Below, in pieces: positions 6,266 to 13,460 of a stretch of DNA of 17,282 nt. Each line of letters begins with the position of its first letter. Position 1 is the stretch's first letter. A program made the translations under genes and the position numbers. The notes beneath the pieces are model-generated. The model was not told where the DNA came from, searched no databases, and was given only the letters and a program-made list of their open reading frames with translations. The DNA is from Candidatus Aminicenantota bacterium (lineage in GTDB: Bacteria; Acidobacteriota; Aminicenantia; Aminicenantales; Aminicenantaceae), in assembly GCA_030627155.1 (NCBI GenBank), contig DAOUSP010000010.1, positions 1 to 17,282 of the forward strand, written 5' to 3'.

Positions 6266-6840
6266 ATTGCCTTCGAATCGATCAGATTTATCTCTATCTT
6301 GAAAAAGAGCTCGCTCCAGATGAAATCAGGGCAATAGAGGCCCACCTTGCATCCTGTGTAAAATGTCAAAAAGCGGTTAAAGATAGGAGAATCTTTCAGC
6401 ATGCTGCCAATAATCTCCCCAAATGGGAACCTCCCCCTGATTTTACAGAACAAATAATGTCCCAGATTTTTCCCGCAAATCTATCTCTAAAGAACATCAT
6501 AATCGCCATAGCAACATATGTTGGCTTCCTCTTTCTCTCAGTCATTGGCTATTTCATAACAACTGGCCAATCTTTCTCATTTTTCCCTGTTCGTTTTCTT
6601 AATAAGCTTATATACTCCGGACAGAATTTTTCTATTTTTGTTATTAAACTGCTCAAATCAATCCAGGTTTCTGTGAAGGCCATTCTGCATCTTTCTGGAT
6701 ATCTTCTTAGAGTGTTATCGCATTTAACAACTCTTTTAAATACTGAAGTATATATTTTCTTTGCAATATTCGCTCTTATTTTATTCGCTTTGGTGTTTCT
6801 TGGAGTCGGAAGAAGATTCTTGGCAGGAGAAAAAATATGA
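6262..6840 (+). CDS. Membrane anti-sigma factor with zinc-finger (ZAS/zf-HC2) domain
   Basis: 192 residues. The N-terminal cytoplasmic domain has the zinc anti-sigma motif HLASCVKC (His28, Cys32, Cys35), with Cys3 as a possible fourth ligand. Two hydrophobic helices are visible (about 78-100 and 163-183), between them a 60-residue segment that should lie outside the cytoplasm. By family it holds the ECF sigma factor at the membrane and frees it on an envelope signal. Two helices with a loop are less common than the single-pass form; both termini would be cytoplasmic. It overlaps the sigma gene upstream and the membrane protein gene downstream by ATGA on each side, so the three products are probably made in fixed ratio. 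No site-2 protease gene is seen nearby; the rhomboid gene near 11.5-12.2 kb is not in this operon. Confidence 0.85.
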   Translation: MNCLRIDQIYLYLEKELAPDEIRAIEAHLASCVKCQKAVKDRRIFQHAANNLPKWEPPPDFTEQIMSQIFPANLSLKNIIIAIATYVGFLFLSVIGYFITTGQSFSFFPVRFLNKLIYSGQNFSIFVIKLLKSIQVSVKAILHLSGYLLRVLSHLTTLLNTEVYIFFAIFALILFALVFLGVGRRFLAGEKI

Positions 6841-7751
6841 AAATAAAATTCTTTTTTTGTTTCCTCATCCTTATATTTATCTCTGGATTCGTCCATTTAA
6901 ACAGCCAGGGTATTCTACTAAAAAAAGACGTCTATGTCGCTCAAAATGAGACCCAAGAAAACATCATCACTTTTGGCGGGAATATTCTGGTCGAAGGTAA
7001 AGTCAAAGACAGCATTGTATCCTTCGGCGGCGCAGTGACTGTCAAAGGCGAAGTTAACAATCTCATCCTTGGGTTTGGGGCAGAAATCCATCTTGAATCT
7101 ACTGCTATCGTTCATGGAGATATCGTCTGTATAGGAGGCACGCTTCATAAAAACCCAGGAGCCACTGTAGAAGGCGATACTGTCTATTTTGAAACCTCGG
7201 AAGAAGTCTGGGGTGCTCTCAAGCAAGGCCTTTTTGGTGCTTTTGGAATCTCATTGGCTCCCTTTTTCTTGGCTATAAAATTAATTGCCATTTCTATCTG
7301 GTTTCTCCTTGCAATTCTCTTGGCCGCCATTTTCCCACGCCAAATCTCTTTTGCCTCATCACAGATTAGAAAAACCTTTTGGCCAATTTTTGGCACAGGT
7401 GTATTAAGCATTGTAATTTTTACAGGGCTTGTCATCTTCTCGGCTGTTCTTTCGTTTGTGTTGATAGGAATTCCGATCCTTCTTTCGCTAATTGTCATCG
7501 GAATAGTAATTAAGGTATTTGGTAGGGTTGTTCTGTTTTTCTTTTTTGGAGACAGTCTTGCAAGAGCATTTGGTTCAAAGAACCCTTCTATATTCTTGCA
7601 AGTTGTGCTTGGTTTTATACTTGTAAGCATAATCAGCTTGATTCCTTTTATTGGCTCTCTATTTTCCTTTGTTTTGAGCATAATAGGGTGGGGAGTAATT
7701 ATTCTTACAAAATTCGGAACAACCGAGAACTGGTTTAAAGGAAAGGCCTAA
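6837..7751 (+). CDS. Exported beta-repeat (bactofilin-like) multi-pass membrane protein
   Basis: 304 residues. A signal peptide or first helix (about 5-22) leads into short repeats at about 42-118 (ENIITFGGNILVEGKVKDSIVSFGGAVTVKGEVNNLILGFGAEIHLES..VHGDIVCIGGTL). These have the G..I.V.G.V..SI..FGG periodicity of right-handed beta-helix polymer-forming (bactofilin-like) domains. From about 135 to 295 there are four to five hydrophobic helices, including the motif FFFFGDSLARAFGS. The repeats would lie in the periplasm because they follow a signal sequence, unlike cytosolic bactofilins. Third gene of the ECF operon (ATGA overlap), so it may sense the envelope state or be a structural effector. 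No enzyme motif is seen. The function is inference from context. Confidence 0.75.
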   Translation: MKIKFFFCFLILIFISGFVHLNSQGILLKKDVYVAQNETQENIITFGGNILVEGKVKDSIVSFGGAVTVKGEVNNLILGFGAEIHLESTAIVHGDIVCIGGTLHKNPGATVEGDTVYFETSEEVWGALKQGLFGAFGISLAPFFLAIKLIAISIWFLLAILLAAIFPRQISFASSQIRKTFWPIFGTGVLSIVIFTGLVIFSAVLSFVLIGIPILLSLIVIGIVIKVFGRVVLFFFFGDSLARAFGSKNPSIFLQVVLGFILVSIISLIPFIGSLFSFVLSIIGWGVIILTKFGTTENWFKGKA

Positions 7752-7778
7752 AAATATAGAGCAGCTGGAATTATATTT
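7752..7778. terminator. Weak AT-rich hairpin between convergent genes
   Basis: AAATATA (7752-7758) and TATATTT (7772-7778) form a 7-base A/T stem with a 13-base loop in the gap between the membrane protein gene and frr. On the minus strand it runs into TTTTTA. It could serve as a weak bidirectional terminator; it overlaps the frr stop. Confidence 0.25.
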
Positions 7779-8328
7779 CTAAAATCTCTTTCTCTTTTAT
7801 ATCGGCAAGTCCTTCAATCTTCTTTATGTATTCATTCATGATCTCTTGAATCTTCTCATAGCCCCAAAACTTATCATCTTCAGATATTTCTTTGTTTTTC
7901 TCCATCTCTTCTACTTTCTCTTTTGCCTCACGCCGCATATTGCGAATAGCCGTCTTTTCATCTTCCAGCATTTTTTTTACATGTTTTGTTATTTCTTTTC
8001 TTCTCTCTTCGTCAAGCGGGGGAATGGGAATTTTAAGCATTCTTCCATCATTTATTGGATTGAACCCAAGGTCAGAAGCTCGAATCGCTTTGTCAATCGC
8101 TTCAAGAAATGAAGGATCATATGGTTGAACTGTAATCAATGTGGGATCAGGAACGCCAAGAGTTGCAACTTGATTGATCGGTGTCTGCGCCCCATAATAA
8201 TCGATTTTTATATCTTCAAAGACACTGATGTTTGCCTGGCCTGTCCTTATTTTGGCAAGGTCTTTACGGAAATGTTCAACTGAAAACTTTATACTTTTCT
8301 CAAGATTTTTTAAGACATCCTTAACCAT
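7771..8328 (-). CDS. frr: Ribosome recycling factor
   Basis: 185 residues, the same length as the Escherichia coli protein. The RRF opening is present (VKDVLKNLEKSIKFSVEHFRKDLAKIRTGQANISVFEDIKIDYYGAQTPINQVATLGVPDPTLITVQPYDPSFLEAIDKAIRASDLGFNPINDGRMLKIPIPPLDEERRKEITKHVKKMLEDEKTAIRN). RxGxA and the PP.L.EERR hinge block are both kept. RRF works with EF-G to split post-termination ribosomes. GAGGG lies about 6 bases before the ATG. It is last in the rplM-rpsI-rpsB-tsf-pyrH-frr series, 69 bases after pyrH; the usual pyrH-frr pairing supports co-transcription. Confidence 0.97.
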   Translation of the reverse strand: MVKDVLKNLEKSIKFSVEHFRKDLAKIRTGQANISVFEDIKIDYYGAQTPINQVATLGVPDPTLITVQPYDPSFLEAIDKAIRASDLGFNPINDGRMLKIPIPPLDEERRKEITKHVKKMLEDEKTAIRNMRREAKEKVEEMEKNKEISEDDKFWGYEKIQEIMNEYIKKIEGLADIKEKEILEI

Positions 8329-8397
8329 TTTTATCCCTCTTTACACAAGTTTTCAGAAAGACTTTAATGGAAATATAAGTCCTGCTTATTTTTAATG

Positions 8398-9117
8398 TCA
8401 ATAAATCTTTGTACCAACTTTATGTCCTAAAATCGCTTTTTTGATGTTTCCTCTTCCCCTAAGGTTAAAAACAATAATGGGAAGATGATTGTCTTTACAC
8501 AGGGAAATGGCAGTTGTATCCATAACTTTTAAGCCCTGTTTTATAACATCCAAATATTTTATCTCATCATATTTCTTGGCTTTTTTGTCTTTTATTGGGT
8601 CAGCAGAATAAACTCCATCGACTTTTGTGGCCTTAAGTATCACCTGGGCTTTTATTTCCAACGCCCTTAAAGCTGCGGCTGTGTCTGTCGTAAAATAAGG
8701 ACTTCCAATACCAGCACTAAATATGACAACCCTTCCTTTTTCAAGATGCCGGACCACTCTCCTTCTTACAAATGGCTCCGCCACCGCCTTTACTTCGATT
8801 GCAGAGATATGACGCGTGACAACACCCATTTTTTCCAAAGCATCTTGAAGGGCGATCGCATTAATGATAGTGGCCAAAAGACCCATATAATCTGCAGAGG
8901 CACGGTCCATCCCATCTCCCGTACCAGAGGTTCCCCGGAAGATATTTCCTCCTCCGATCATAATCGCTATTTGAACGTTTAAACCATGGATTTCCTTGAT
9001 TTCTTGAGCAATAGATTGTGTCGTCTTGATGTCGATTCCGAAAGGGAGGTTTCCTAAAAGAGACTCTCCTGATAATTTCAATAAAATTCTTTTATAAACC
9101 GGCGCGTCCTCATTCAT
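8398..9117 (-). CDS. pyrH: UMP kinase (uridylate kinase)
   Basis: 239 residues, standard for bacterial PyrH of the amino acid kinase fold. Motifs seen: KRILLKLSGESLLG (phosphate binding), IAIMIGGGNIFRG, MDRASADYMGLLATIINAIALQDALE (UMP binding and hexamer region), GIGSPYFTTDTAAALRALEI, and ATKVDGVYSADP. It phosphorylates UMP to UDP in pyrimidine synthesis. It starts 8 bases after the tsf stop with no Shine-Dalgarno sequence (TTAGAATTTAAA before the ATG), so translation may depend on ribosomes finishing tsf. The tsf-pyrH-frr order is the conserved bacterial arrangement. Confidence 0.97.
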   Translation of the reverse strand: MNEDAPVYKRILLKLSGESLLGNLPFGIDIKTTQSIAQEIKEIHGLNVQIAIMIGGGNIFRGTSGTGDGMDRASADYMGLLATIINAIALQDALEKMGVVTRHISAIEVKAVAEPFVRRRVVRHLEKGRVVIFSAGIGSPYFTTDTAAALRALEIKAQVILKATKVDGVYSADPIKDKKAKKYDEIKYLDVIKQGLKVMDTTAISLCKDNHLPIIVFNLRGRGNIKKAILGHKVGTKIY

Positions 9118-9125
9118 TTTAAATT

Positions 9126-9722
9126 CTAAGATTTGTCTATCTCAAACCGAGCAAATCTCCTTACTCTAATATTTTCCCCAAACTTTGCAATATAAGTTTC
9201 AATCAGTTGTTTTATCGAGATTTTGTCATCTTTGATATAAGGTTGGTCTAAAAGACAGACCTCCTCATGAAATTTTCCGAGTTTCCCTTGAACGATTTTT
9301 TCAATAACCTCAGGTGGCTTATTGGAATCTTTGAATTGCTCGCGAATAATCTCTTTTTCTTGTTCTAATACTTCTGGGCCAATGTCTTCTGTTGAGATAT
9401 ATTTTGGGTTTGCTGCGGCGATATGCATCGCAATATTTTTTGCGAGTTCTTTGAATTCAGCATTTCGCGATACAAAATCTGACTCGCAATTCACTTCCAC
9501 AAGAACTCCCAACTTCCCATTAATATGAATATACGTTTCAATAAGTCCCTCTGATGTTTCACGATTTACTTTGTCTTTGGCTCGAGCATAACCTTTTTTC
9601 CTTAAAATGGTAATCGCTTTTTCTATATTACCATTGCTTTCTTGGAGGGCTTTCTTACACTCCATAACTCCAATACCTGTCCTCTGGCGGAGTTCCTTGA
9701 CTATTTCAGCAGTAATTTCCAT
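9126..9722 (-). CDS. tsf: Elongation factor Ts, short form
   Basis: 198 residues, the short EF-Ts class (Thermus-like, about 196), lacking much of the C-terminal dimerisation part of the 283-residue E. coli protein. The UBA-like N-terminal domain reads VKELRQRTGIGVMECKKALQESNGNIEKAITILRKKG. The core signature EVNCESDFVSRNAEFKELAKNIAMHIAA and the late VCLLDQPYIKD..ISIKQLIETYIAKFGENIRVRRFARFEI are intact, so it is not truncated by mutation. It exchanges GDP on EF-Tu. AAGGAG precedes the ATG by 6 bases; rpsB lies just upstream. Confidence 0.97.
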   Translation of the reverse strand: MEITAEIVKELRQRTGIGVMECKKALQESNGNIEKAITILRKKGYARAKDKVNRETSEGLIETYIHINGKLGVLVEVNCESDFVSRNAEFKELAKNIAMHIAAANPKYISTEDIGPEVLEQEKEIIREQFKDSNKPPEVIEKIVQGKLGKFHEEVCLLDQPYIKDDKISIKQLIETYIAKFGENIRVRRFARFEIDKS

Positions 9723-9736
9723 CTTGTACTCCTTGC

Positions 9737-10555
9737 TTATTCAGTTTTTTCTGGATTTTCAGAAGAAGCCTCTTTTTTCTCTTCTAATGACTCCTCTTCA
9801 GCAGGAATGGCTTCGCTTTCCTCTAAGACTGGCTCTTCTTCCTTTTCCGATTCCAGAAGTTCTTTTTCGAGGCTCTCCTTCTTTCCTTCCATAATTGCTT
9901 CAGCAATTTTTGAGGTGAACAATTCAATTGCTCGCACCGCGTCATCATTTCCTGGAATCGGGTAATCAATATTTTCAGGGTCTCCATTTGTGTCCACCAC
10001 TGCAACAATAGGCATGTTGAGTTTCCTGGCTTCTGCTATAGCAATTTCTTCTTTCATAGAATCTATCACAAATAAAGCTCCTGGTAATTCGTGCATATTC
10101 TTTATGCCACCTAAATTTTTTGAGAGTTTTCTGTAAACCTTCTCAAGCTTCGACTGCTCCTTCTTAGAAAGAAGGTCCCACCGACCATCTTCTTTCATCT
10201 CCTCCAGTTCAATAAGCTTATCCACGCTTCCTCTAATAACATTAAAATTTGTGAGCACACCTCCAAGCCAACGCTGGTTGACATAACTGGATTCACATTT
10301 TAAAGCATAGTCTCTAATAATATCTTGAGATTGTTTCTTTGTGCCTACCATCAATACTTCTTTTCCGCTTTCAGCTACAGACTTGATAAATTGCAATGCT
10401 TCTTTAAAAATTCTCATAGTTTTCTGCAAATCAACGATGTAAATCCCATTCCTCTGGCCGAAAATATAATCCTTCATTTTGGGGTTCCATCTTTTAGTCT
10501 GGTGGCCAAAATGAACACCTGCTTCTAAAAGTTCTTTCATTGTTACTGAAACCAA
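9737..10555 (-). CDS. rpsB: 30S ribosomal protein S2 with acidic C-terminal tail
   Basis: 272 residues. The S2 core is clear: MKELLEAGVHFGHQTKRWNPKMKDYIFGQRNGIYIVDLQKT, QRWLGGVLTNFNVIRGSV, LPGALFVIDSMKEEIAIAEARKLNMPIVAVVDTNGDPENIDYPIPGNDDAVRAI. The start chosen is TTG at 10555: GGAGG (10563-10567) is 7 bases before it, and the extra residues MVSVT match the MSVISMK-type opening of other S2 proteins; ATG 10540 would be 22 bases from the ribosome site. Residues about 224-272 form an added tail with 20 Glu in 49 residues, absent from the basic S2 fold. It lies between rpsI (14-base gap) and tsf (14-base gap). Confidence 0.97.
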   Translation of the reverse strand: MVSVTMKELLEAGVHFGHQTKRWNPKMKDYIFGQRNGIYIVDLQKTMRIFKEALQFIKSVAESGKEVLMVGTKKQSQDIIRDYALKCESSYVNQRWLGGVLTNFNVIRGSVDKLIELEEMKEDGRWDLLSKKEQSKLEKVYRKLSKNLGGIKNMHELPGALFVIDSMKEEIAIAEARKLNMPIVAVVDTNGDPENIDYPIPGNDDAVRAIELFTSKIAEAIMEGKKESLEKELLESEKEEEPVLEESEAIPAEEESLEEKKEASSENPEKTE

Positions 10556-10569
10556 CTGTAATCCTCCAT

Positions 10570-10974
10570 TTATCGCTTGTGATATTGAGGAGCCTTCCTG
10601 GCGCCTAATAATCCATATTTCTTTCTTTCTTTAATCCTGGAATCCCTTGTGAGCAAGCCTGCATTCCTAAGAGCTGACCTCAATTCTTTGTTGAATTCCA
10701 ATAATGCCCTTGCTATACCTAGTCTGACAGCTTCGGCTTGACCGTTCACTCCTCCTCCGTTCACCCTGATAAAGATATCAAATTTGCTCTCTGTTTCTGT
10801 CAACCTAAGCGGTTGTTTTACAATATGCCTCTGTCTCTCCAAATGGAAATATTCAGAAAAGGGACGGGGTTTTTTATTTACATAGAGAGTAACATCTCCT
10901 TTCCCAGGCCTAAGAAATACCCTTGCTATAGATGTCTTTCTCTTTCCTGTTCCATAATACTGTATAAGACTCAA
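10570..10974 (-). CDS. rpsI: 30S ribosomal protein S9
   Basis: 134 residues, normal for S9. The opening QYYGTGKRKTSIARVFLRPGKGDVTLYVNKKP, the middle VNGGGVNGQAEAVRLGIARALLEF and the basic C-terminus TRDSRIKERKKYGLLGARKAPQYHKR, which reaches the P-site tRNA, are all intact. The start is TTG at 10974; no ATG lies nearby, and AGGAGG (10979-10984) sits 4 bases upstream, overlapping the rplM stop (TTTTAGGAGG). This overlap suggests translational coupling to rplM. Confidence 0.97.
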   Translation of the reverse strand: MSLIQYYGTGKRKTSIARVFLRPGKGDVTLYVNKKPRPFSEYFHLERQRHIVKQPLRLTETESKFDIFIRVNGGGVNGQAEAVRLGIARALLEFNKELRSALRNAGLLTRDSRIKERKKYGLLGARKAPQYHKR

Positions 10975-10982
10975 CGTTCCTC

Positions 10983-11411
10983 CTAAAACTGGTATTCTTG
11001 GGGCTTTTGTGCTTCATGAGGATGATATGGACCACGGTATACTTTCAGTTTTTTGTATACTGTCCTGCCAAGTTTATTTTTTGGTATCATCCCCCAGACA
11101 GCTTTTCTTATAGCTTCTTCAGGCTTTTTTTCCAAAAGCTCTTTGAGGGTCTTTTCTTTCAGTCCTCCAGGGTATCCAGTATGAGAATAATATTTTTTCT
11201 GGTCCAATTTCTTTCCGGTCACCTTTATTTTTTCAGCATTAATCACAACCACAAAATCTCCGCTATCCAAAAAGTCAACATATTCTGGCTTCCTTTTTCC
11301 ACGGAGCAGGACAGCAATTTCAGTGGCCAGCCGCCCAAGAATTTTTCCTTCTGCATTAATCAGCCACCATTTCCTCTCGATTTCTTCTTTCTTTGGGACA
11401 AAAGTTTTCAT
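10983..11411 (-). CDS. rplM: 50S ribosomal protein L13
   Basis: 142 residues, identical in length to E. coli L13. Conserved blocks: KWWLINAEGKILGRLATEIAVLLRGKRKPEYVDFLDSGDFVVVINAEKIKVTGKKLDQKKYYSHTGYPGGLKE, then AVWGMIPKNKLGRTVYKKLKVYRGPYHPHEAQKPQ. L13 is an early assembly protein of the 50S subunit. It is the first gene of the block; its ATG is preceded by GAGGTTAGAGGAA and a near-consensus promoter 46 bases upstream. Confidence 0.97.
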   Translation of the reverse strand: MKTFVPKKEEIERKWWLINAEGKILGRLATEIAVLLRGKRKPEYVDFLDSGDFVVVINAEKIKVTGKKLDQKKYYSHTGYPGGLKEKTLKELLEKKPEEAIRKAVWGMIPKNKLGRTVYKKLKVYRGPYHPHEAQKPQEYQF

Positions 11412-11456
11412 TTCCTCTAACCTCAGTATTTAACAGTTCAGTGTTAGTGATGCCTT

Positions 11457-11485
11457 AAAATACTAAATCTTGCGGTTTTTGTCAA
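11457..11485 (-). promoter_or_regulatory. Sigma70 promoter of the rplM-rpsI-rpsB-tsf-pyrH-frr operon
   Basis: Minus strand TTGACA (11480-11485), 17-base spacer, TATTTT (11457-11462). The -35 is perfect and the spacing ideal. The predicted leader is about 38-40 bases. No second strong promoter was seen between the six genes. Confidence 0.75.
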
Positions 11486-11525
11486 CCTTTACCTTGGGAA
11501 TATCAATAGGTTAAAGCAAAAGCGG

Positions 11526-12197
11526 TCAGTGAATCAATGCCCTGGCGCGACGCCTCGAAAAATACTTAATGAGACCAATACCGATTAAAAAGCCGCCGAT
11601 ATGTGCAAACCATGCCACTCCTCCCCCTAACCCAACATTCATCACCTGCATAATAAACCACAGCCCAAGCACAAAGGCTGCGGGAATAGGCACAATCTGA
11701 ATATAAATAAACAAGAACACAAGAGTTAAAACCTTTGCCTTAGGGAAGAGAATCAAATATGCCCCAAGTATTCCTGCAATCGCTCCGCTTGCGCCAATCA
11801 TAGGCACTTGAGAGTTGGGATTAAAAATAATGTGGGTTAAGCTCGCCCCTAATCCTGATAGAACATAAAATAGGATAAAGCGAAATGGCCCAAGAAAATC
11901 TTCTACGTTATTCCCAAATATCCATAAGTAGAGCATGTTTCCAAAAAGATGGAAAAACCCTCCATGGATAAACATAGCTGTCAGAAGACTCAAAGGAGGA
12001 GAGATTCGAGGCAGATGTGCTAATGTCTTGAAATGCGTAATTTCATAAGGAATAGCTCCCATTCTATAAACAAAATATTGCAGCCCTTCAGGAGATAAAA
12101 TTTGATAAAAAAAGACGAAAATATTTATACCAATGAACACTACTGTTACAAATGGAAACCGGGAGGTAGGGTTCTCATCTTTTAAAGGGATGAACAT
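11526..12197 (-). CDS. Rhomboid family intramembrane serine protease
   Basis: 223 residues with about six transmembrane helices. Catalytic features are intact: the HLFGN motif (His83 to Asn87) in GGFFHLFGNMLYLWIFGNNVEDFLG, the GxSG serine motif MIGASGAIAGILGAY (Ser137), and the catalytic His199 in AWFAHIGGFLIG. The opening MFIPLKDENPTSRFPFVTVVFIGINIFVFFYQ is typical of bacterial rhomboids. It cleaves membrane proteins within or near a helix; the substrate is unknown. GAGG lies 5 bases before the ATG. It follows the TPR gene by 74 bases on the same strand and may be read from the same promoter. Confidence 0.93.
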   Translation of the reverse strand: MFIPLKDENPTSRFPFVTVVFIGINIFVFFYQILSPEGLQYFVYRMGAIPYEITHFKTLAHLPRISPPLSLLTAMFIHGGFFHLFGNMLYLWIFGNNVEDFLGPFRFILFYVLSGLGASLTHIIFNPNSQVPMIGASGAIAGILGAYLILFPKAKVLTLVFLFIYIQIVPIPAAFVLGLWFIMQVMNVGLGGGVAWFAHIGGFLIGIGLIKYFSRRRARALIH

Positions 12198-12271
12198 CCA
12201 ACCTCAAAAATACAACCTAACTAAAATAATAAAGTCCAATTAACCAGGGAATTTTTTCTTCCTCCTGGAAA

Positions 12272-13258
12272 TTATCCTATCTTCTTTAATTCTTTTTCGA
12301 GCTTTTCTCTCTCAATTACTCTTTTTCTTAGCTCTTGAAATTTTGCAGCATATCTATCGGCGTCTTCTTCATATCTTTTGGCTCTTTCAGGATAGAGTTT
12401 TGCAAAAACACTTTTATAGAGAACACTGAGATAAGAATATGGTTCTGGATAAGATGGATCTAATTCGCTTGCCTTCTCCAATGCCTTTTCGCTTTCCTCT
12501 GCTAACTTAATCCTCTCAGGAACAGGGAGAGTAGGAAGGCGGTAAGCTTTAGCCCATCGATTGATTCCTTTAGATAACCATACTTGAGCATTATCTGGCT
12601 CAAGCTGAAGGCGTTTTTCATGGCATTCGTTGGCTTTATCAAACTCTGGAATTGGAGTGAGTTCTTCATAAAATTTAGCTAAATAAGCATATCCCTGAGG
12701 ATTTTCTGGGTCTGTTTCAATCCTTCGCAGATACATTTCCTCGGCTCTACTCGCAAGCTCTTCTCTTTCTCCAGCATATTTTTTATAGAAGTCAGCAATT
12801 ACATAATAGTTTCCCATATTGGTTGGTTCCATCTCTACAATTTTCATATAATACTTCTCTGCTTCTTCAAAGTTCCTCATCTTGTCGAACATATCTCCGA
12901 GGGAATAAATAATATTCTTATTATTAGGGTCAATATCATATGCTTTTTTCAATGCTTCCAAAGCTTTCTCGGCTCTATTCAGGTTATCTTCTGTCTCCAC
13001 GCCAGGCCGATAAAGACTTTTGTAGCATTCTCCTAAGAACCTGTATGCCTCAATAAGATCTGGATTAAAGCTTAAAGCCAGCTCATACTCTTCAATCGCC
13101 TTGCGATATTGATTGTCGCTGAAAAGACTATTTGCCTTTGAAAAATGATAGTTGGCTTTGAGGTTGCTGACCTTGAGATTCTTGCAATCTGTGGAGATAA
13201 AAACTATTGCCATGGCAAGAATGGCCAACAGAACAATATTTATTCCTTTACGAAACAT
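12272..13258 (-). CDS. Membrane-anchored TPR repeat protein
   Basis: 328 residues from the ATG at 13258. AGGAGG (13264-13269) is 5 bases before this ATG and only 2 bases before ATG 13261; a TTG at 13279 lies upstream of the ribosome site and is rejected. The N-terminal hydrophobic segment GINIVLLAILAMAIVFIS is followed by TDC; Asp before Cys is not a normal lipobox, so a signal anchor is more likely than lipidation. At least five TPR units follow: ANYHFSKANSLFSDNQYRKAIEEYELALSFNPD, NIIYSLGDMFDKMRNFEEAEKYYMKIVEMEPT, MYLRRIETDPENPQGYAYLAKFYEE, CHEKRLQLEPDNAQVWLSKGINRWAK and KALEKASELDPSYPEPYSYLSVLYKS. The C-terminal about 35 residues are a charged helix, possibly coiled coil. It is a protein-binding scaffold with unknown partners. 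Confidence 0.82.
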   Translation of the reverse strand: MFRKGINIVLLAILAMAIVFISTDCKNLKVSNLKANYHFSKANSLFSDNQYRKAIEEYELALSFNPDLIEAYRFLGECYKSLYRPGVETEDNLNRAEKALEALKKAYDIDPNNKNIIYSLGDMFDKMRNFEEAEKYYMKIVEMEPTNMGNYYVIADFYKKYAGEREELASRAEEMYLRRIETDPENPQGYAYLAKFYEELTPIPEFDKANECHEKRLQLEPDNAQVWLSKGINRWAKAYRLPTLPVPERIKLAEESEKALEKASELDPSYPEPYSYLSVLYKSVFAKLYPERAKRYEEDADRYAAKFQELRKRVIEREKLEKELKKIG

Positions 13259-13320
13259 CATGACCTCCTTTATCTTCAAGTCCTTTCCTTAAATTTAATG
13301 CTTTTTCTTTTAAAAATAAA

Positions 13321-13349
13321 TTTATAATAGAATACATTATTAAAGTCAA
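13321..13349 (-). promoter_or_regulatory. Sigma70 promoter of the TPR (and perhaps rhomboid) gene
   Basis: Minus strand TTGACT (13344-13349), 17-base spacer, TATAAA (13321-13326). The leader to the ATG is about 55 bases and includes the AGGAGG site. Confidence 0.7.
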
Positions 13350-13460
13350 GAAAAAGAAAAGCTCTGCGGAACTTCATATGCATGTTTTTTAACCTGAGTT
13401 TTCCACAGGGATCACCTCACGCACCTATCATGAATTTATCCAGATAAGAAATATTTATCC

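Noticed and set aside
7184..7681. 165-residue minus-strand frame opposite the beta-repeat membrane protein
   Set aside because: The plus-strand frame has a signal peptide, repeats and helices and is in an ATGA-coupled operon; the opposite frame has no recognisable features.
9607..9965. Plus-strand frames of 95-107 residues opposite tsf and rpsB
   Set aside because: Ser/Phe-rich shadows of the acidic, lysine-rich minus-strand genes; they cross the tsf/rpsB boundary without start signals.
13258..13279. TTG start at 13279 for the TPR protein
   Set aside because: It lies upstream of the AGGAGG that is correctly placed for ATG 13258, and would put charged residues before the signal anchor.
13350..13460. 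Terminator or small gene downstream of der
   Set aside because: Short GATAA/TTATC pairing without a T-tract, and no open frame with a ribosome site.
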